In this document: positions 8,536 through 17,693 of the stretch, in pieces
Position numbering within the stretch: position 1 is the first letter of the stretch
How the letters are laid out: each line of letters begins with the position of its first letter
From: Amycolatopsis palatopharyngis
GTDB taxonomy: Bacteria; Actinomycetota; Actinomycetes; Mycobacteriales; Pseudonocardiaceae
Reading direction: 5' to 3'
DNA: 61,609 bases
NCBI RefSeq assembly: GCF_003385185.1
Contig: NZ_PQHZ01000039.1
Span: forward strand, 1 to 61,609
Position numbers and translations under genes: made by a program
The notes under the pieces: model-generated
Database searches by the model: none
What the model was told of the DNA's origin: nothing
What the model saw: the letters and a program-made list of their open reading frames with translations, nothing else

Positions 8536-8588
8536 TACCCCAATGCCACATTGGGGACGTTGAACGTCCCCAATGTGGCATTGGGGAC
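8536..8588. repeat. Family A palindrome dimer (copy 1) between hppD and ilvA
   Basis: Two palindromes with 8-bp arms CCCCAATG and CATTGGGG around a 3-nt centre (CCA in the first, TGG in the second, so the first is inverted). The repeat starts are 30 bp apart. The 7-nt spacer can also pair (GGGGACGTT with AACGTCCCC), giving an alternative fold. It lies in a convergent intergenic gap and may serve as a bidirectional terminator. Confidence 0.85.
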
Positions 8589-8616
8589 ATCCTCCGCGCC
8601 CCGAAGCGCCCGTTGT

Positions 8617-9819
8617 CTACACCACGGTGAACCCGCTTCGCTGCAGCTCGGCCGCGACCTCCTCGCAATGCTCGGGGCCACGGGTCTCGAGGTTGAGCGC
8701 GACCTCGACCTCACCGAGCGCGAGCCGGCCGGAGATCCGCGAGTGCTCGACGTCGAGCACGTTCGCCCCGAGCTCGCTCACCCTCGACAGGACACCCGCC
8801 AGCGACCCGGGCCGATCCGGCACCAGCAGCCGCAGCTTCAGATAGCGGCCGCCCGCCGTCATCCCGTGCTGGATGATCTGCAACAGCAGCAAGGGATCCA
8901 CGTTGCCGCCGGAAAGCACGGCGACGACCGGGGCCCGGAACCTGCCCCCGTGCTCGAGCAGCGCCGCGACAGCGGCGGCCCCAGCGGGTTCCACCACTAG
9001 CTTGCGCCGTTCCAGACACAGCAACACCGCGCGGGAAAGCGACTCCTCGGTCACCGTGACGACGTCGTCCACAAGCGCGGAAACATGGGCGAAACTCACC
9101 GGGCCCGGCTGGCCGACCGCGATCCCGTCGGCCATCGTGTGCATTTCCGGCAGCCGCACCGGCTCGCCCGCCTTGAGCGAAGCGGGATACGCCGCCGCGG
9201 TCTCGGCCTGCACACCGACCACCTGCACGTCCGGTTTCAGCGCCTTCAACGCGCACCCGACACCGCCGACGAGCCCTCCGCCGCCGGTGGCGACGAGCAC
9301 GGTCGCCACGTCGGGCACCTGCTCGAGGATCTCCAGGCCGACGGTGCCCTGACCGGCGATGATGTCCGGGTGGTCGAACGGGTGGATGAACACCGCGCCG
9401 GTACGTTCGGCGAACGCGATCGCCTCGTCCAGCGTCTCCTCGATCACCTCACCATGCAGGTGTACGTCGGCCCCGTATCCCCTGGTCGCGGCGAGTTTGG
9501 GCAGCGGCGCACGCTGTGGCATGAACACGGTCGCCTTCGCGCCGAGCAGTCGCGCGGCGAGCGCCACTCCCTGCGCGTGGTTGCCCGCGCTGGCGGCCAC
9601 CACACCGCGAGCACGTTCCTCATCACTCAGGCCGTGAATTCGGGTGTACGCACCCCTGATTTTGAAAGAACCTGTCCGCTGGAGGTTCTCGCACTTGAGA
9701 TACACCGATCCACCATGCAGTTTTTGCAGGTCACGGGCGTGTTCCATGGGCGTGTGGCGGATTACGCCATCGAGCAGGCCCCTGGCTTCCCAGATGCGGT
9801 CGACACTGACGAGTTGCAT
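8617..9819 (-). CDS. ilvA: Threonine dehydratase (threonine ammonia-lyase) with ACT domain
   Basis: Deaminates threonine to 2-oxobutyrate, feeding isoleucine synthesis or catabolism. 400 residues: PLP fold with Lys53 in GSFKIRGAY, GNHAQG phosphate-binding loop, GGGGLVGG glycine loop and C-terminal ACT domain (LVPDRPGSLAGVLSRV). The ~400-residue single-ACT form resembles TdcB-like/actinobacterial enzymes. The ATG at 9819 gives the family N-terminus (MQLVSVDRIWEARGLL); the frame stays open upstream and no clear SD is visible, so the start is uncertain by a few codons. Confidence 0.92.
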   Translation of the reverse strand: MQLVSVDRIWEARGLLDGVIRHTPMEHARDLQKLHGGSVYLKCENLQRTGSFKIRGAYTRIHGLSDEERARGVVAASAGNHAQGVALAARLLGAKATVFMPQRAPLPKLAATRGYGADVHLHGEVIEETLDEAIAFAERTGAVFIHPFDHPDIIAGQGTVGLEILEQVPDVATVLVATGGGGLVGGVGCALKALKPDVQVVGVQAETAAAYPASLKAGEPVRLPEMHTMADGIAVGQPGPVSFAHVSALVDDVVTVTEESLSRAVLLCLERRKLVVEPAGAAAVAALLEHGGRFRAPVVAVLSGGNVDPLLLLQIIQHGMTAGGRYLKLRLLVPDRPGSLAGVLSRVSELGANVLDVEHSRISGRLALGEVEVALNLETRGPEHCEEVAAELQRSGFTVV

Positions 9820-9914
9820 GAACGCCGATGATGCCACCAGTGCGACTGGGGACGTAATGCCACCGTGAACCAGGTACTCTGGTGCCGAACTCGACGATCG
9901 ACCGGGGAGACAGC

Positions 9915-10202
9915 ATGGCAGGCGCGACCACGTCGGGCACAGCGCGCGGACTCCGCGCCACCCGAGCGGCGGGCGCACTTCCGCTGATCGCCGGGGTCGC
10001 CTCCGCGCTGGCGCTGACCGGCGCCGCTTTCTACACCGTCGAGTACGCGGGGTGCGGCGAACCGGGGCAGTACATCCGCCATGACAGCCACATCGAACTC
10101 GTCGGCAGCTGTGTGGACGGCGCGAAGCTGCCAGCCGTCGACCCGACCCGGAATCAGCGCGGCCCCGCGGACGTCGCGGGCACCAGCAACTACCGCCCCT
10201 GA
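9915..10202 (+). CDS. Small single-pass membrane or secreted protein
   Basis: 95 residues, not recognised. A hydrophobic segment at about residues 21-42 acts as signal anchor. A short outer part contains Cys47 and Cys66, which could form a disulfide. The ATG at 9915 has GGGGAGA upstream; an ATG at 9882 in the same frame lacks one. It lies between divergent ilvA and convergent metB. Confidence 0.65.
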   Translation: MAGATTSGTARGLRATRAAGALPLIAGVASALALTGAAFYTVEYAGCGEPGQYIRHDSHIELVGSCVDGAKLPAVDPTRNQRGPADVAGTSNYRP

Positions 10203-10229
10203 CCCAACCGCAGCCCTGGCCGGATGGCC

Positions 10230-11387
10230 CTAGCCAAGGGCCGTCGACAGATCGGCGATCAGGTCCCGCACGTCCTCGATCCCCACGGACAGGCGCAGCA
10301 GTTCCGCCGGGACCTGCAGCAGCGAGCCGGCGACGCTCGCATGCGTCATCCGGCCGGGGTGCTCGATGAGTGACTCGATGCCGCCAAGCGATTCGGCCAG
10401 GATGAACAGTTCCGTTCCCGCCGCGGCATCAAGGGCCGCCTGCTCCCCGTCGACGTGGGTGAACGAGACCATGCCGCCGAATCGGCGCATCTGTTTCGCG
10501 GCCACCTCGTGGCCCGGATGGCCGGCGCGGCCGGGGTAGTAGACCTCGCCGACCTTGGGGTGCTCGACCAGCATCTCCACGATCCGCTCGGCGTTGTCGC
10601 AGTGGCGTTCCATCCGCACCCCGAGCGTCTTCAGCCCACGCAGGGTCAGCCACGCGTCGAAGGCACCGGGCACCGCACCGGAGGCGTTGCGCAGGAAGAA
10701 CAACTGCTCGCGCAGCTCGTCGGAGTCGGTGACCACGGCGCCACCAACGACATCGGAGTGCCCGCCCAGGTACTTGGTGGTGGAGTGCAGCACCACGTCC
10801 GCGCCGAGTGCAAGCGGGTTCTGCAGGTATGGCGTGGCGAAGGTGTTGTCGACGATCAGCTTGGCGCCACCCGCCTGCGCGACCTCGGCGAGCTTGGCGA
10901 TGTCGGCGATGCCGAGCAGGGGGTTGGTCGGCGTCTCGCACCAGACCAGCTTCGTCTCGGGACGAATCGCTGCCCGCACCTCGTCCACATCGGACAGATG
11001 CGCCACATCGTAGGAGATACCCCACGAGGTCAGCACCTTGTCGATCAACCGGAACGTGCCGCCGTAGACGTCGTTGCCGAGCACGAGATGGTCGCCGGGA
11101 CGCAGCGTCGCCCGCAGCACCGCGTCACTGGCGGCCATACCGGAGGCGTACGCCAGCGCGTGCCTGCCACCCTCCAGCGCGGCCAGCGCCTCCTCCAGTG
11201 CGGTGCGCGTGGGATTGGCCGTGCGGGAGTACTCGTAGTCACCCTCTCGAGTGGCTCCGACACTGTCCTGCGCATACGTGGAAGTCTGGTAAATCGGCAC
11301 GATGACCGCACCGGTACGCGGGTCAGGCTCCTGACCAGCATGAATAGCGCGAGTTTCGAAACCAAACCTGGCGGGATCGTGAACCAT
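10230..11387 (-). CDS. metB: Cystathionine gamma-synthase
   Basis: Joins an activated homoserine ester and cysteine to cystathionine for methionine synthesis (or cleaves cystathionine in reverse transsulfuration). 385 residues, Cys/Met metabolism PLP family: SRTANPTR, VDNTFATPYLQNPL, and PLP-binding Lys205 in HSTTKYLGGHSD. Beta-lyases and gamma-lyases share this fold, but the nearby cbs gene and the synteny with Rv1079 favour MetB. The start ATG at 11387 gives a standard N-terminus (FGFETRAIHAGQEPD). Confidence 0.9.
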   Translation of the reverse strand: MVHDPARFGFETRAIHAGQEPDPRTGAVIVPIYQTSTYAQDSVGATREGDYEYSRTANPTRTALEEALAALEGGRHALAYASGMAASDAVLRATLRPGDHLVLGNDVYGGTFRLIDKVLTSWGISYDVAHLSDVDEVRAAIRPETKLVWCETPTNPLLGIADIAKLAEVAQAGGAKLIVDNTFATPYLQNPLALGADVVLHSTTKYLGGHSDVVGGAVVTDSDELREQLFFLRNASGAVPGAFDAWLTLRGLKTLGVRMERHCDNAERIVEMLVEHPKVGEVYYPGRAGHPGHEVAAKQMRRFGGMVSFTHVDGEQAALDAAAGTELFILAESLGGIESLIEHPGRMTHASVAGSLLQVPAELLRLSVGIEDVRDLIADLSTALG

Positions 11388-11410
11388 GACCCCACCCTAC
11401 GACCGTTGCC

Positions 11411-11917
11411 TCACCAACCGTGGGCCGGATACCCGAGGCAGGGGTCCGGCTCCTCGACCCACCGGGCGGTCGACGGCGCCAATGCCAGGGCCAGGGTGAT
11501 CGCCGCGGGCACGACCACGATCAGCAGCGCGAGCAGGCCACCGACCAGCCCCACCCCCACGAAACCGACGAATGCCAGGTCCATCAGCGACAACGTCGCG
11601 GTGAGCGCGTACAACACGAGCGCTGCCGAAGCACCCGCGACAACGAAGGTACGTCCCTTGCGCCGTTGCCGGAGCAGCAGGACCGCACCGCAGATGAGTA
11701 CGGCGGCCAGCGCGAGATTCAGCGCGAACCCGACGAGCAGGCTGAACACCGAGACCCGCCCCTCGACAAGGTTCAGCACGTTGCCCGCCACGCCGCCGAG
11801 GTGCCAAACACCGCCGACAATGGCCAGTGCGGCCGCGAAGAACGCCGTCGCGCTCCGTTCCTCCGGCAGGTCGTACTCGAAGTCGGGATACGACGTGTCC
11901 TGTCCGCGATCGTCCAT
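11411..11917 (-). CDS. Four-span integral membrane protein (paralogue 1)
   Basis: 168 residues with an acidic N-terminus (MDDRGQDTSYPDFEY) and four hydrophobic segments; a short tail ends NPCLGYPAHGW-like. Together with the next two genes it forms a tandem set of similar architecture (short hydrophilic N-terminus, four spans, aromatic/Pro/Gly tail). Seven nt separate it from its upstream neighbour on the same strand. No function is recognised. Confidence 0.7.
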   Translation of the reverse strand: MDDRGQDTSYPDFEYDLPEERSATAFFAAALAIVGGVWHLGGVAGNVLNLVEGRVSVFSLLVGFALNLALAAVLICGAVLLLRQRRKGRTFVVAGASAALVLYALTATLSLMDLAFVGFVGVGLVGGLLALLIVVVPAAITLALALAPSTARWVEEPDPCLGYPAHGW

Positions 11918-11923
11918 CGCGGA

Positions 11924-12484
11924 TCACCAACCGAACGGGCGAACGCCCTGCCGAGGGTCGGGTTGGGGCTGGTACCCGTGTTGATGGTGCGGGAACCGCG
12001 GGACCGGCTGGTTCAGCCACCGCGAAGTGGCAGGCAACAGGACGAGAACGACGGTGGCGATCGCGGGGATCGCGGGTAGCAGCACCAGCACGCCGGGCAA
12101 GACACCCCGTGCGACCAGGTGTGGAATTCCGTTGAGCCCCAGCACAAACGCGAGCAGGTACAACAGGACGGCGATCGCGGAGCCCGTGATCAGCAGAGCC
12201 CTACCTGCGGATTTTCTGCCGAACACCAGGGCGGCGCCCAACGACAACAGAACGACAAGCACGAGATCGAACAACAGCGCCAGATTGCCGACCCAACTCA
12301 ATCCGCCCTGGGCGGTTCCGATCAGACCGGTGATGGCTCCTGTTCCATGCCACACGGTGCCAAGCGCTGCGAGTGCGGCGCTGGTGATCGCCGTGGCGGC
12401 GGCGGGCCTGGGCTGCGGTGACATCGCCCCTGGCTGGAGCCGCGGATCAAATCCACCTGACACCGGATAGTGCTGGTACGACAC
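11924..12484 (-). CDS. Four-span integral membrane protein (paralogue 2)
   Basis: 186 residues. A Pro/Gly/Gln/Tyr-rich N-terminal tail (MSYQHYPVSGGFDPRLQPG) is followed by four membrane spans and a second Pro/His/Gln tail that ends RPFGW. The first spans (LAALGTVWHGTGAITGLIG) resemble those of paralogue 1. It sits between two genes of the same type, all on the minus strand and closely spaced, so probably one transcript. Confidence 0.7.
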   Translation of the reverse strand: MSYQHYPVSGGFDPRLQPGAMSPQPRPAAATAITSAALAALGTVWHGTGAITGLIGTAQGGLSWVGNLALLFDLVLVVLLSLGAALVFGRKSAGRALLITGSAIAVLLYLLAFVLGLNGIPHLVARGVLPGVLVLLPAIPAIATVVLVLLPATSRWLNQPVPRFPHHQHGYQPQPDPRQGVRPFGW

Positions 12485-12516
12485 TGCATGTCCCTCAGAT
12501 CACGGCCGGAATGGCC

Positions 12517-13116
12517 TCACCACGCCGGCGGCTGCCCTCCCTGCTGCGACGGGTAGCCCTGTTGCGGAGCAGAGTAGCCGTGTTGCGGCCCGTAAACACC
12601 CGGGGGCGGCGGCTTATGCCTGAGATACCTGAATGTCGGCGGGACGGCGGCGAGCACCAGCACGACGGGCGAGAGCGCGATGGCGGCGGCCCGAGCGATA
12701 GCGGCATCGAACTCGAACTGGAAGACCAGCTCGAAGTACACGCCGTACTCGGAGCGGAAGAGCAGCGCGGGCTCGAGTAACGCCGAGGCCAGCGCCAGCA
12801 GCGCGCCGATGATCAACAGGATCGCCCCGGCCACGCTACGGAACAAGGTGACCATGGCCCCGAGCAGCAGCACGATGGCAGCACCGAAGTACATCCCGAT
12901 GACGGTGAGTGCCTCGCCAGGGAGGTCACCGATGCTGACCCCCGAAGGAATGTCGATAAAGGTGTAAACCGGTAGGTAGCCGACCATGCCGCAGAGCGCC
13001 ACACCGAGCAGGGCCGCGATGATCGCCGTGGCGCCGTTGGGGTTTCGGGGCGGAAGCTGGGGCGGGTAACCGAAATGCACGCCGGGTGGCGCCTGGTAAC
13101 CGTAAGGATTGGTCAC
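12517..13116 (-). CDS. Four-span integral membrane protein with Pro/Gly/Gln tails (paralogue 3)
   Basis: 199 residues from the GTG at 13116, which has GGGGAG just upstream; the open frame continues antisense into the next gene but that extension is not plausible. N-terminal NPYGYQAPPG tail, four spans with an acidic loop, and a C-terminal tail repeating YGxPQQGY-type units. The tails resemble the intrinsically disordered tails of the 490-residue neighbour. Confidence 0.65.
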   Translation of the reverse strand: MTNPYGYQAPPGVHFGYPPQLPPRNPNGATAIIAALLGVALCGMVGYLPVYTFIDIPSGVSIGDLPGEALTVIGMYFGAAIVLLLGAMVTLFRSVAGAILLIIGALLALASALLEPALLFRSEYGVYFELVFQFEFDAAIARAAAIALSPVVLVLAAVPPTFRYLRHKPPPPGVYGPQHGYSAPQQGYPSQQGGQPPAW

Positions 13117-13206
13117 GACTCCCCAGGATGGTTCGCGGCAGCGATGAACGGCGCCCAGATTAACGGCCATCGGCGACAGCCGGGTGCGCTTCGCTGAACT
13201 CACCGC

Positions 13207-13241
13207 AAAAAGAAGATGCCCCCGGCCGACGACCGGGGGCA
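13207..13241 (-). terminator. Intrinsic terminator of the 490-aa membrane protein gene
   Basis: Read on the minus strand, a perfect 9-bp stem TGCCCCCGG/CCGGGGGCA with a 7-nt loop is followed by TCTTCTTTTT. It lies just after the stop at 13259 and is one of the few U-tract terminators in the window. Confidence 0.8.
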
Positions 13242-13258
13242 CCTCGAAGTTCAGCGCA

Positions 13259-14731
13259 TCACCACTGCTGCGGCGGCTGTCCCTGTTGACCAGGCTGGCC
13301 GTAACCGCCGGGCTGCTGTTGTCCGGGAGGCGGGCCACCGTAACCACCCGGCTGCCCGGGCTGCTGCGGGTAGCCCGGCTGGCCGAAACCACCGCTCGGC
13401 GGGTTCTGCCCACCGGGCTGGCCGAAACCACCAGGCTGACCGTAACCACCAGGCTGACCGTAACCGCCGGGCTGGCCGTAACCGCCGGGCTGCTGCTGTC
13501 CGGGAGGCGGGCCACCGTAACCACCCGGCTGCCCGGGCTGCTGTTGCCCCGGGGGCGGGAATCCGCCGGAGGGTGGGCCGTATCCGCCGGGAGGCGGGCC
13601 GAAACCGGCGTTCGGCGGACCGAAGCCGCCGGGACCGCCGTAACCACCGGGGCCACTCTGGTTCGAGCCGCCACCGAGGCCGACGAACTGCGCCGTCGCG
13701 GGAATCAGTCCGAGCACGCCGACCGCGATCGCGATGATGCCGAAAACCATGTACAGCGTCGGCGTACCGGCCGTGTCGACGTTGGCCTCACTCGGGAACG
13801 CGGTGAAGATCAGGATCGATCCGACGAGCATCAGGAGGCCACCGACCGCGGCCACGATGGGCGCGACCTTCCGCAATCCCGCGCCGAGTTTGCCTGCCAG
13901 CGCGATGCAGACCCCCGCCGCGAGCGTGGCCAACGAGCCGACCAGCACCAGACCGATGTAGAGGTACAGGGTTCCGGGGCTGGGGAAACCGAACTCGTCG
14001 AACTGGGCACGCTGGTCACCGGGCAGGCTGTTGAACCCGTCCGCGTACTCGCCAACGTCGACGAAATCCATGATCGAGAAGATCAGCGCGACGAGACCGA
14101 GCAGCGCGGTGACACCGCCCGCTATCCAGCCGAACAACTGCTTGTTGCCGCCACCACCGGAAGGTCCGCCGAACGGGGCCTGCGGCGGGGCACCGAACCC
14201 GCCCTGCTGCTGCCCGGGGTAAGGCGCACCGAAGCCGCCCTGCCCCTGCTGCGGATCGAAACCACCTGGCTGCCCGAACCCACCAGGCTGTTGGCCCGGC
14301 TGCGGCGCGCCGAACCCCTGTGGCTGACCGGGCTGCTGGCCTGGCTGCTGGCCGAAGCCACCTGGCTGCTGCCCGAAGCCGCCCTGCTGCGGGTTCATCG
14401 CGGCCGGGTTGTCGGCCGCGCTCGGCGGCGGCGCGTACGGGATCGACTGCGGCTGCTGGTCCGGCGGGACAAGCTGGGTGGACTCGGCTCCCCCGCCGGT
14501 GTCACCCTGCCCCGGGTGCACCACCTGTGTGGGCTCAGGACTGTCGCCGAACTGGTCGCCCTGCGACTGCGACTGGTCCTGCTGCTGGGGCTGCCCCGGC
14601 TGCACGACCTGGGTCGGCTCGGCTGAACCGAACGGGTTGTCCTGTTGCGGTTGAGGGCCACTGGGCGGGCCCTGCGGCGACGGCTGCTGCCCACCGCCCC
14701 AGGGCTGGTTAGGTGGCTGCGGAGCGCTCAT
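13259..14731 (-). CDS. Membrane protein with long Pro/Gln/Gly-rich N- and C-terminal tails
   Basis: 490 residues. About 190 residues of Pro/Gln/Gly-rich sequence precede a four-span domain (GNKQLFGWIAGGVTALLG to IPATAQFVGLG), and about 150 more of Gly/Pro/Tyr repeats follow (PGGYGQ units in tandem). By position it corresponds to the proline-rich antigen gene between metB and cbs in M. tuberculosis (Rv1078), although the membrane domain need not be homologous. The ATG at 14731 is used; an in-frame ATG 17 codons upstream is less likely. The tails suggest self-association or wall contact. Confidence 0.75.
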   Translation of the reverse strand: MSAPQPPNQPWGGGQQPSPQGPPSGPQPQQDNPFGSAEPTQVVQPGQPQQQDQSQSQGDQFGDSPEPTQVVHPGQGDTGGGAESTQLVPPDQQPQSIPYAPPPSAADNPAAMNPQQGGFGQQPGGFGQQPGQQPGQPQGFGAPQPGQQPGGFGQPGGFDPQQGQGGFGAPYPGQQQGGFGAPPQAPFGGPSGGGGNKQLFGWIAGGVTALLGLVALIFSIMDFVDVGEYADGFNSLPGDQRAQFDEFGFPSPGTLYLYIGLVLVGSLATLAAGVCIALAGKLGAGLRKVAPIVAAVGGLLMLVGSILIFTAFPSEANVDTAGTPTLYMVFGIIAIAVGVLGLIPATAQFVGLGGGSNQSGPGGYGGPGGFGPPNAGFGPPPGGYGPPSGGFPPPGQQQPGQPGGYGGPPPGQQQPGGYGQPGGYGQPGGYGQPGGFGQPGGQNPPSGGFGQPGYPQQPGQPGGYGGPPPGQQQPGGYGQPGQQGQPPQQW

Positions 14732-14858
14732 GTGGGACTTGAACCCCCTTGACGAGGACCTTGTGTGATGGCTTGCGCACACGCTATCGGATAGCCCGCC
14801 GCAGCGTGCGTAACGCCCCGGTCAGGCCACACGATGGGTATGTTCCGCCCTGCCGCGG

Positions 14859-16256
14859 CTACTTGCCCGCCAGAAAGGCGAGCAGATCCTGACGGGTCAC
14901 CACGCCCGCCGGCTTGCCGTCCTCCAGCACGAGAGCGCCGTCCGCGGTGGTCAGCGCCTTCATCGCGGAACTGACCTGCTCGCCTGCCCCGATCGTGGGC
15001 AGCGGTGCAGACATATGCCGGTCCAGCCGATCGGCGAGCTCAGCCTTTCCGGTGAACAACGCCTCGAGCAGATCCCGCTCGTTCACCGCGCCGACCACCT
15101 CCGCCGCCATCACCGGCGGTTCCGCGCTGACTACCGGCATCTGGCTGACACCGAACTCCCGCAGGATCGAAACGGCCTCGGCAACCGTCTCCGTGGGGTG
15201 GGTGTGCACCAGGTCCGGGATCGCCCCGGCGACGCTGCTCTTGCCGCGGAGCACGTCACCGACCGTCGCATGCGAGGAGTCCGGCGGCAGGAAGCCGTAG
15301 GAGGACATCCATGCGTCGTTGAAGACCTTGGTCAGGTATCCGCGACCACCGTCGGGCAGCAGCACGACGATCACCGCGTCCCGCTGTCCCTGCGCGGCGA
15401 GCCGCTCGGCGAGGCGAAGTGCGGCCGCGACCGCCATTCCGCACGAGCCGCCGACCAGCAGCCCCTCCTCACGGGCGAGCCTGCGGGTGAGGTCGAACGA
15501 GTCCGAGTCGGAGATCGCGATGATCTCGTCGGCGATGTCACGGTCATAGGTCTCCGGCCAGAAGTCCTCACCAACACCTTCGACGAGGTACGGACGTCCG
15601 GTTCCGCCGGAGTACACGGACCCCTCCGGGTCGGCTCCGACCACCTGAACGCGTCCGTCCGAAGCGTCCTTGAGGTACCGCCCCGTACCGCTGATCGTGC
15701 CTCCGGTGCCGACGCCGGTGACGAAGTGCGTCACCTTGCCGTCCGTCTGCTGCCAGATCTCCGGCCCGGTGGTGTGGTAATGGCTGGCGGGGTTCTCCGG
15801 GTTGGCGTACTGATTGGGCTTCCACGCGCCCTCGATCTCGCGCACCAGCCGGTCGGAGACGTTGTAGTAGGAGTCCGGGTGCTCCGGCGGAACCGCCGTC
15901 GGGCACACCACCACCTCGGCTCCGTAGGCCTTGAGCACGTTGCGCTTGTCCTCGCTGACCTTGTCCGGGCAGACGAAGACGCACTTGTATCCCTTGCGCT
16001 GCGCGACCATTGCCAGGCCGACCCCGGTGTTGCCGGAGGTGGGCTCGACGATGGTGCCGCCAGGCCGCAGTTCGCCGGAGCGCTCGGCGGCCTCCACCAT
16101 GCGCAGGGCGATGCGATCCTTGACGCTGCCGCCCGGATTGACGTACTCGACCTTGGCCAGCACGAGCGGGCCTTCGCCGATTCCGGCTGTAACGGTGTTC
16201 AGTCGGACCAACGGGGTGTTGCCCACGAGGTCGACGACATGTTCGACGTAGTCCAC
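14859..16256 (-). CDS. cbs: Cystathionine beta-synthase
   Basis: Condenses serine and homocysteine to cystathionine, the entry to reverse transsulfuration. 465 residues: PLP fold with Lys46 in NPGGSVKDRIALRM, TSGNTGVGLAMVA phosphate loop and GTGGTISGTGRYLK; then two CBS domains from about residue 335, ending with EDGKPAGVVTRQDLLAFL. Such CBS domains bind adenine nucleotides or SAM in relatives. No haem-binding N-terminal extension is present. The gene order with metB is conserved with M. tuberculosis (Rv1077). Confidence 0.95.
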   Translation of the reverse strand: MDYVEHVVDLVGNTPLVRLNTVTAGIGEGPLVLAKVEYVNPGGSVKDRIALRMVEAAERSGELRPGGTIVEPTSGNTGVGLAMVAQRKGYKCVFVCPDKVSEDKRNVLKAYGAEVVVCPTAVPPEHPDSYYNVSDRLVREIEGAWKPNQYANPENPASHYHTTGPEIWQQTDGKVTHFVTGVGTGGTISGTGRYLKDASDGRVQVVGADPEGSVYSGGTGRPYLVEGVGEDFWPETYDRDIADEIIAISDSDSFDLTRRLAREEGLLVGGSCGMAVAAALRLAERLAAQGQRDAVIVVLLPDGGRGYLTKVFNDAWMSSYGFLPPDSSHATVGDVLRGKSSVAGAIPDLVHTHPTETVAEAVSILREFGVSQMPVVSAEPPVMAAEVVGAVNERDLLEALFTGKAELADRLDRHMSAPLPTIGAGEQVSSAMKALTTADGALVLEDGKPAGVVTRQDLLAFLAGK

Positions 16257-16439
16257 GTGCTTAGCGTAACGGCGTCGTCCGGGGGACGTGTTTCGAATCG
16301 CGTTCCGGTTTGCCTGGAACGCCGGAGCGGGCAGGATGTGCTGAGCAACCGCTTAGCTACGTGTGCGTGTGCCACCGAGCGGAAACACTCGGACCACGAG
16401 CGCCAGCATGAGCAGAGCCGACCCGAAGGAGTGTCCGCA

Positions 16440-17660
16440 ATGCCCGAAGCCGTGATCGTCTCCGCAGCCCGCTCGCCGATCGGCCGCGCAGGCAAGGGAT
16501 CGCTGGTGAACATGCGCCCAGACGATCTCACCGCGCAGATGGTGCGGGCGGCACTGGACAAGGTGCCGCAGCTCGACCCGACGCAGATCGAAGACCTGAT
16601 GCTGGGCTGTGGCCTGCCCGGCGGCGAGTCCGGGTTCAACATGGGGCGCGCGGTGGCCGTCGAGCTCGGCATGGACCACCTGCCCGGCTGCACGATCACC
16701 CGGTACTGCTCGTCGAGCCTGCAGACCACGCGCATGGCGCTGCACGCCATCAAGGCGGGCGAGGGGGACGTGTTCATTTCCGCGGGCGTGGAGACCGTCT
16801 CGCGCTTCGCCAAGGGCAGCTCCGACTCCTGGCCGGACACCCACAACCCGTTGTTCGCCGATGCCGAGGCCCGTACGGCCGCCACTGCCGAACAGGGTGG
16901 GGATTCCTGGACCGACCCACGGGAGAACGACCAGCTGCCCGACGTCTACATCGCGATGGGTCAGACCGCGGAGAACCTGGCGCGGCTGAAGAACGTCTCC
17001 CGCGAGGAGATGGACGAATTCGGGGTGCGCTCGCAGAACCTCGCCGAGAAGGCCATCGCCGACGGGTTCTGGGCGAAGGACATCACCCCGGTCACCCTGC
17101 CCGACGGCACGGTCGTGGCGCAGGACGACGGCCCGCGTGCCGGGGTCACCCTCGAAGGCGTGTCCGGGCTCAAGCCCGTGTTCCGCCCCGACGGCCGGGT
17201 CACCGCGGGCAACTGCTGCGCACTGAACGACGGCGCGGCAGCACTAGTGATCATGTCCGACACCAAGGCCAAGGAACTGGGCATCACCCCGCTGGCACGC
17301 GTGGTCTCCACCGGCGTCTCCGGTCTCTCGCCGGAAATCATGGGCTACGGCCCGGTCGAGGCGTCCACGCAGGCGCTGGAGCGCGCCGGAATGGGAATCG
17401 GCGACATCGACCTGGTCGAGATCAACGAGGCCTTCGCCGCACAGGTCATCCCGTCCTACAAGGACCTCGGCATCGACCTCGACCGGCTGAACGTCAACGG
17501 TGGAGCGATCGCCGTCGGCCACCCGTTCGGGATGACGGGCGCGCGCATCACGTCGACGTTGATCAACTCGATGCAGCACCACGACAAGCAGTTCGGCCTG
17601 GAGACCATGTGCGTCGGCGGCGGCCAGGGCATGGCCATGGTGCTCGAGCGCCTCAGCTGA
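16440..17660 (+). CDS. fadA: Acetyl-CoA C-acyltransferase (thiolase)
   Basis: 406 residues. Catalytic Cys90 in RYCSSSLQT, His in GHPFGMTGAR near residue 366 and the second Cys in CVGGGQGMAMV are all present, so an active thiolase (3-ketoacyl-CoA thiolase or acetoacetyl-CoA synthesis). Chosen start is the ATG at 16440 with GAAGGAG 8 nt upstream. Position next to cbs parallels fadA3 (Rv1074c) of M. tuberculosis. It diverges from cbs across a 183-bp gap. Chain-length specificity cannot be read from the sequence. Confidence 0.93.
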   Translation: MPEAVIVSAARSPIGRAGKGSLVNMRPDDLTAQMVRAALDKVPQLDPTQIEDLMLGCGLPGGESGFNMGRAVAVELGMDHLPGCTITRYCSSSLQTTRMALHAIKAGEGDVFISAGVETVSRFAKGSSDSWPDTHNPLFADAEARTAATAEQGGDSWTDPRENDQLPDVYIAMGQTAENLARLKNVSREEMDEFGVRSQNLAEKAIADGFWAKDITPVTLPDGTVVAQDDGPRAGVTLEGVSGLKPVFRPDGRVTAGNCCALNDGAAALVIMSDTKAKELGITPLARVVSTGVSGLSPEIMGYGPVEASTQALERAGMGIGDIDLVEINEAFAAQVIPSYKDLGIDLDRLNVNGGAIAVGHPFGMTGARITSTLINSMQHHDKQFGLETMCVGGGQGMAMVLERLS

Positions 17661-17693
17661 CACCAGCGCTCGGTGCGAGCGGGGTTCCAGGAG

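Noticed and set aside
13184..14626. 480-codon plus-strand frame rich in Arg/Gly/Thr
   Set aside because: It is the antisense of the Pro/Gln/Gly-rich membrane protein gene; composition and repeats mirror that gene and no SD or known domain is present.
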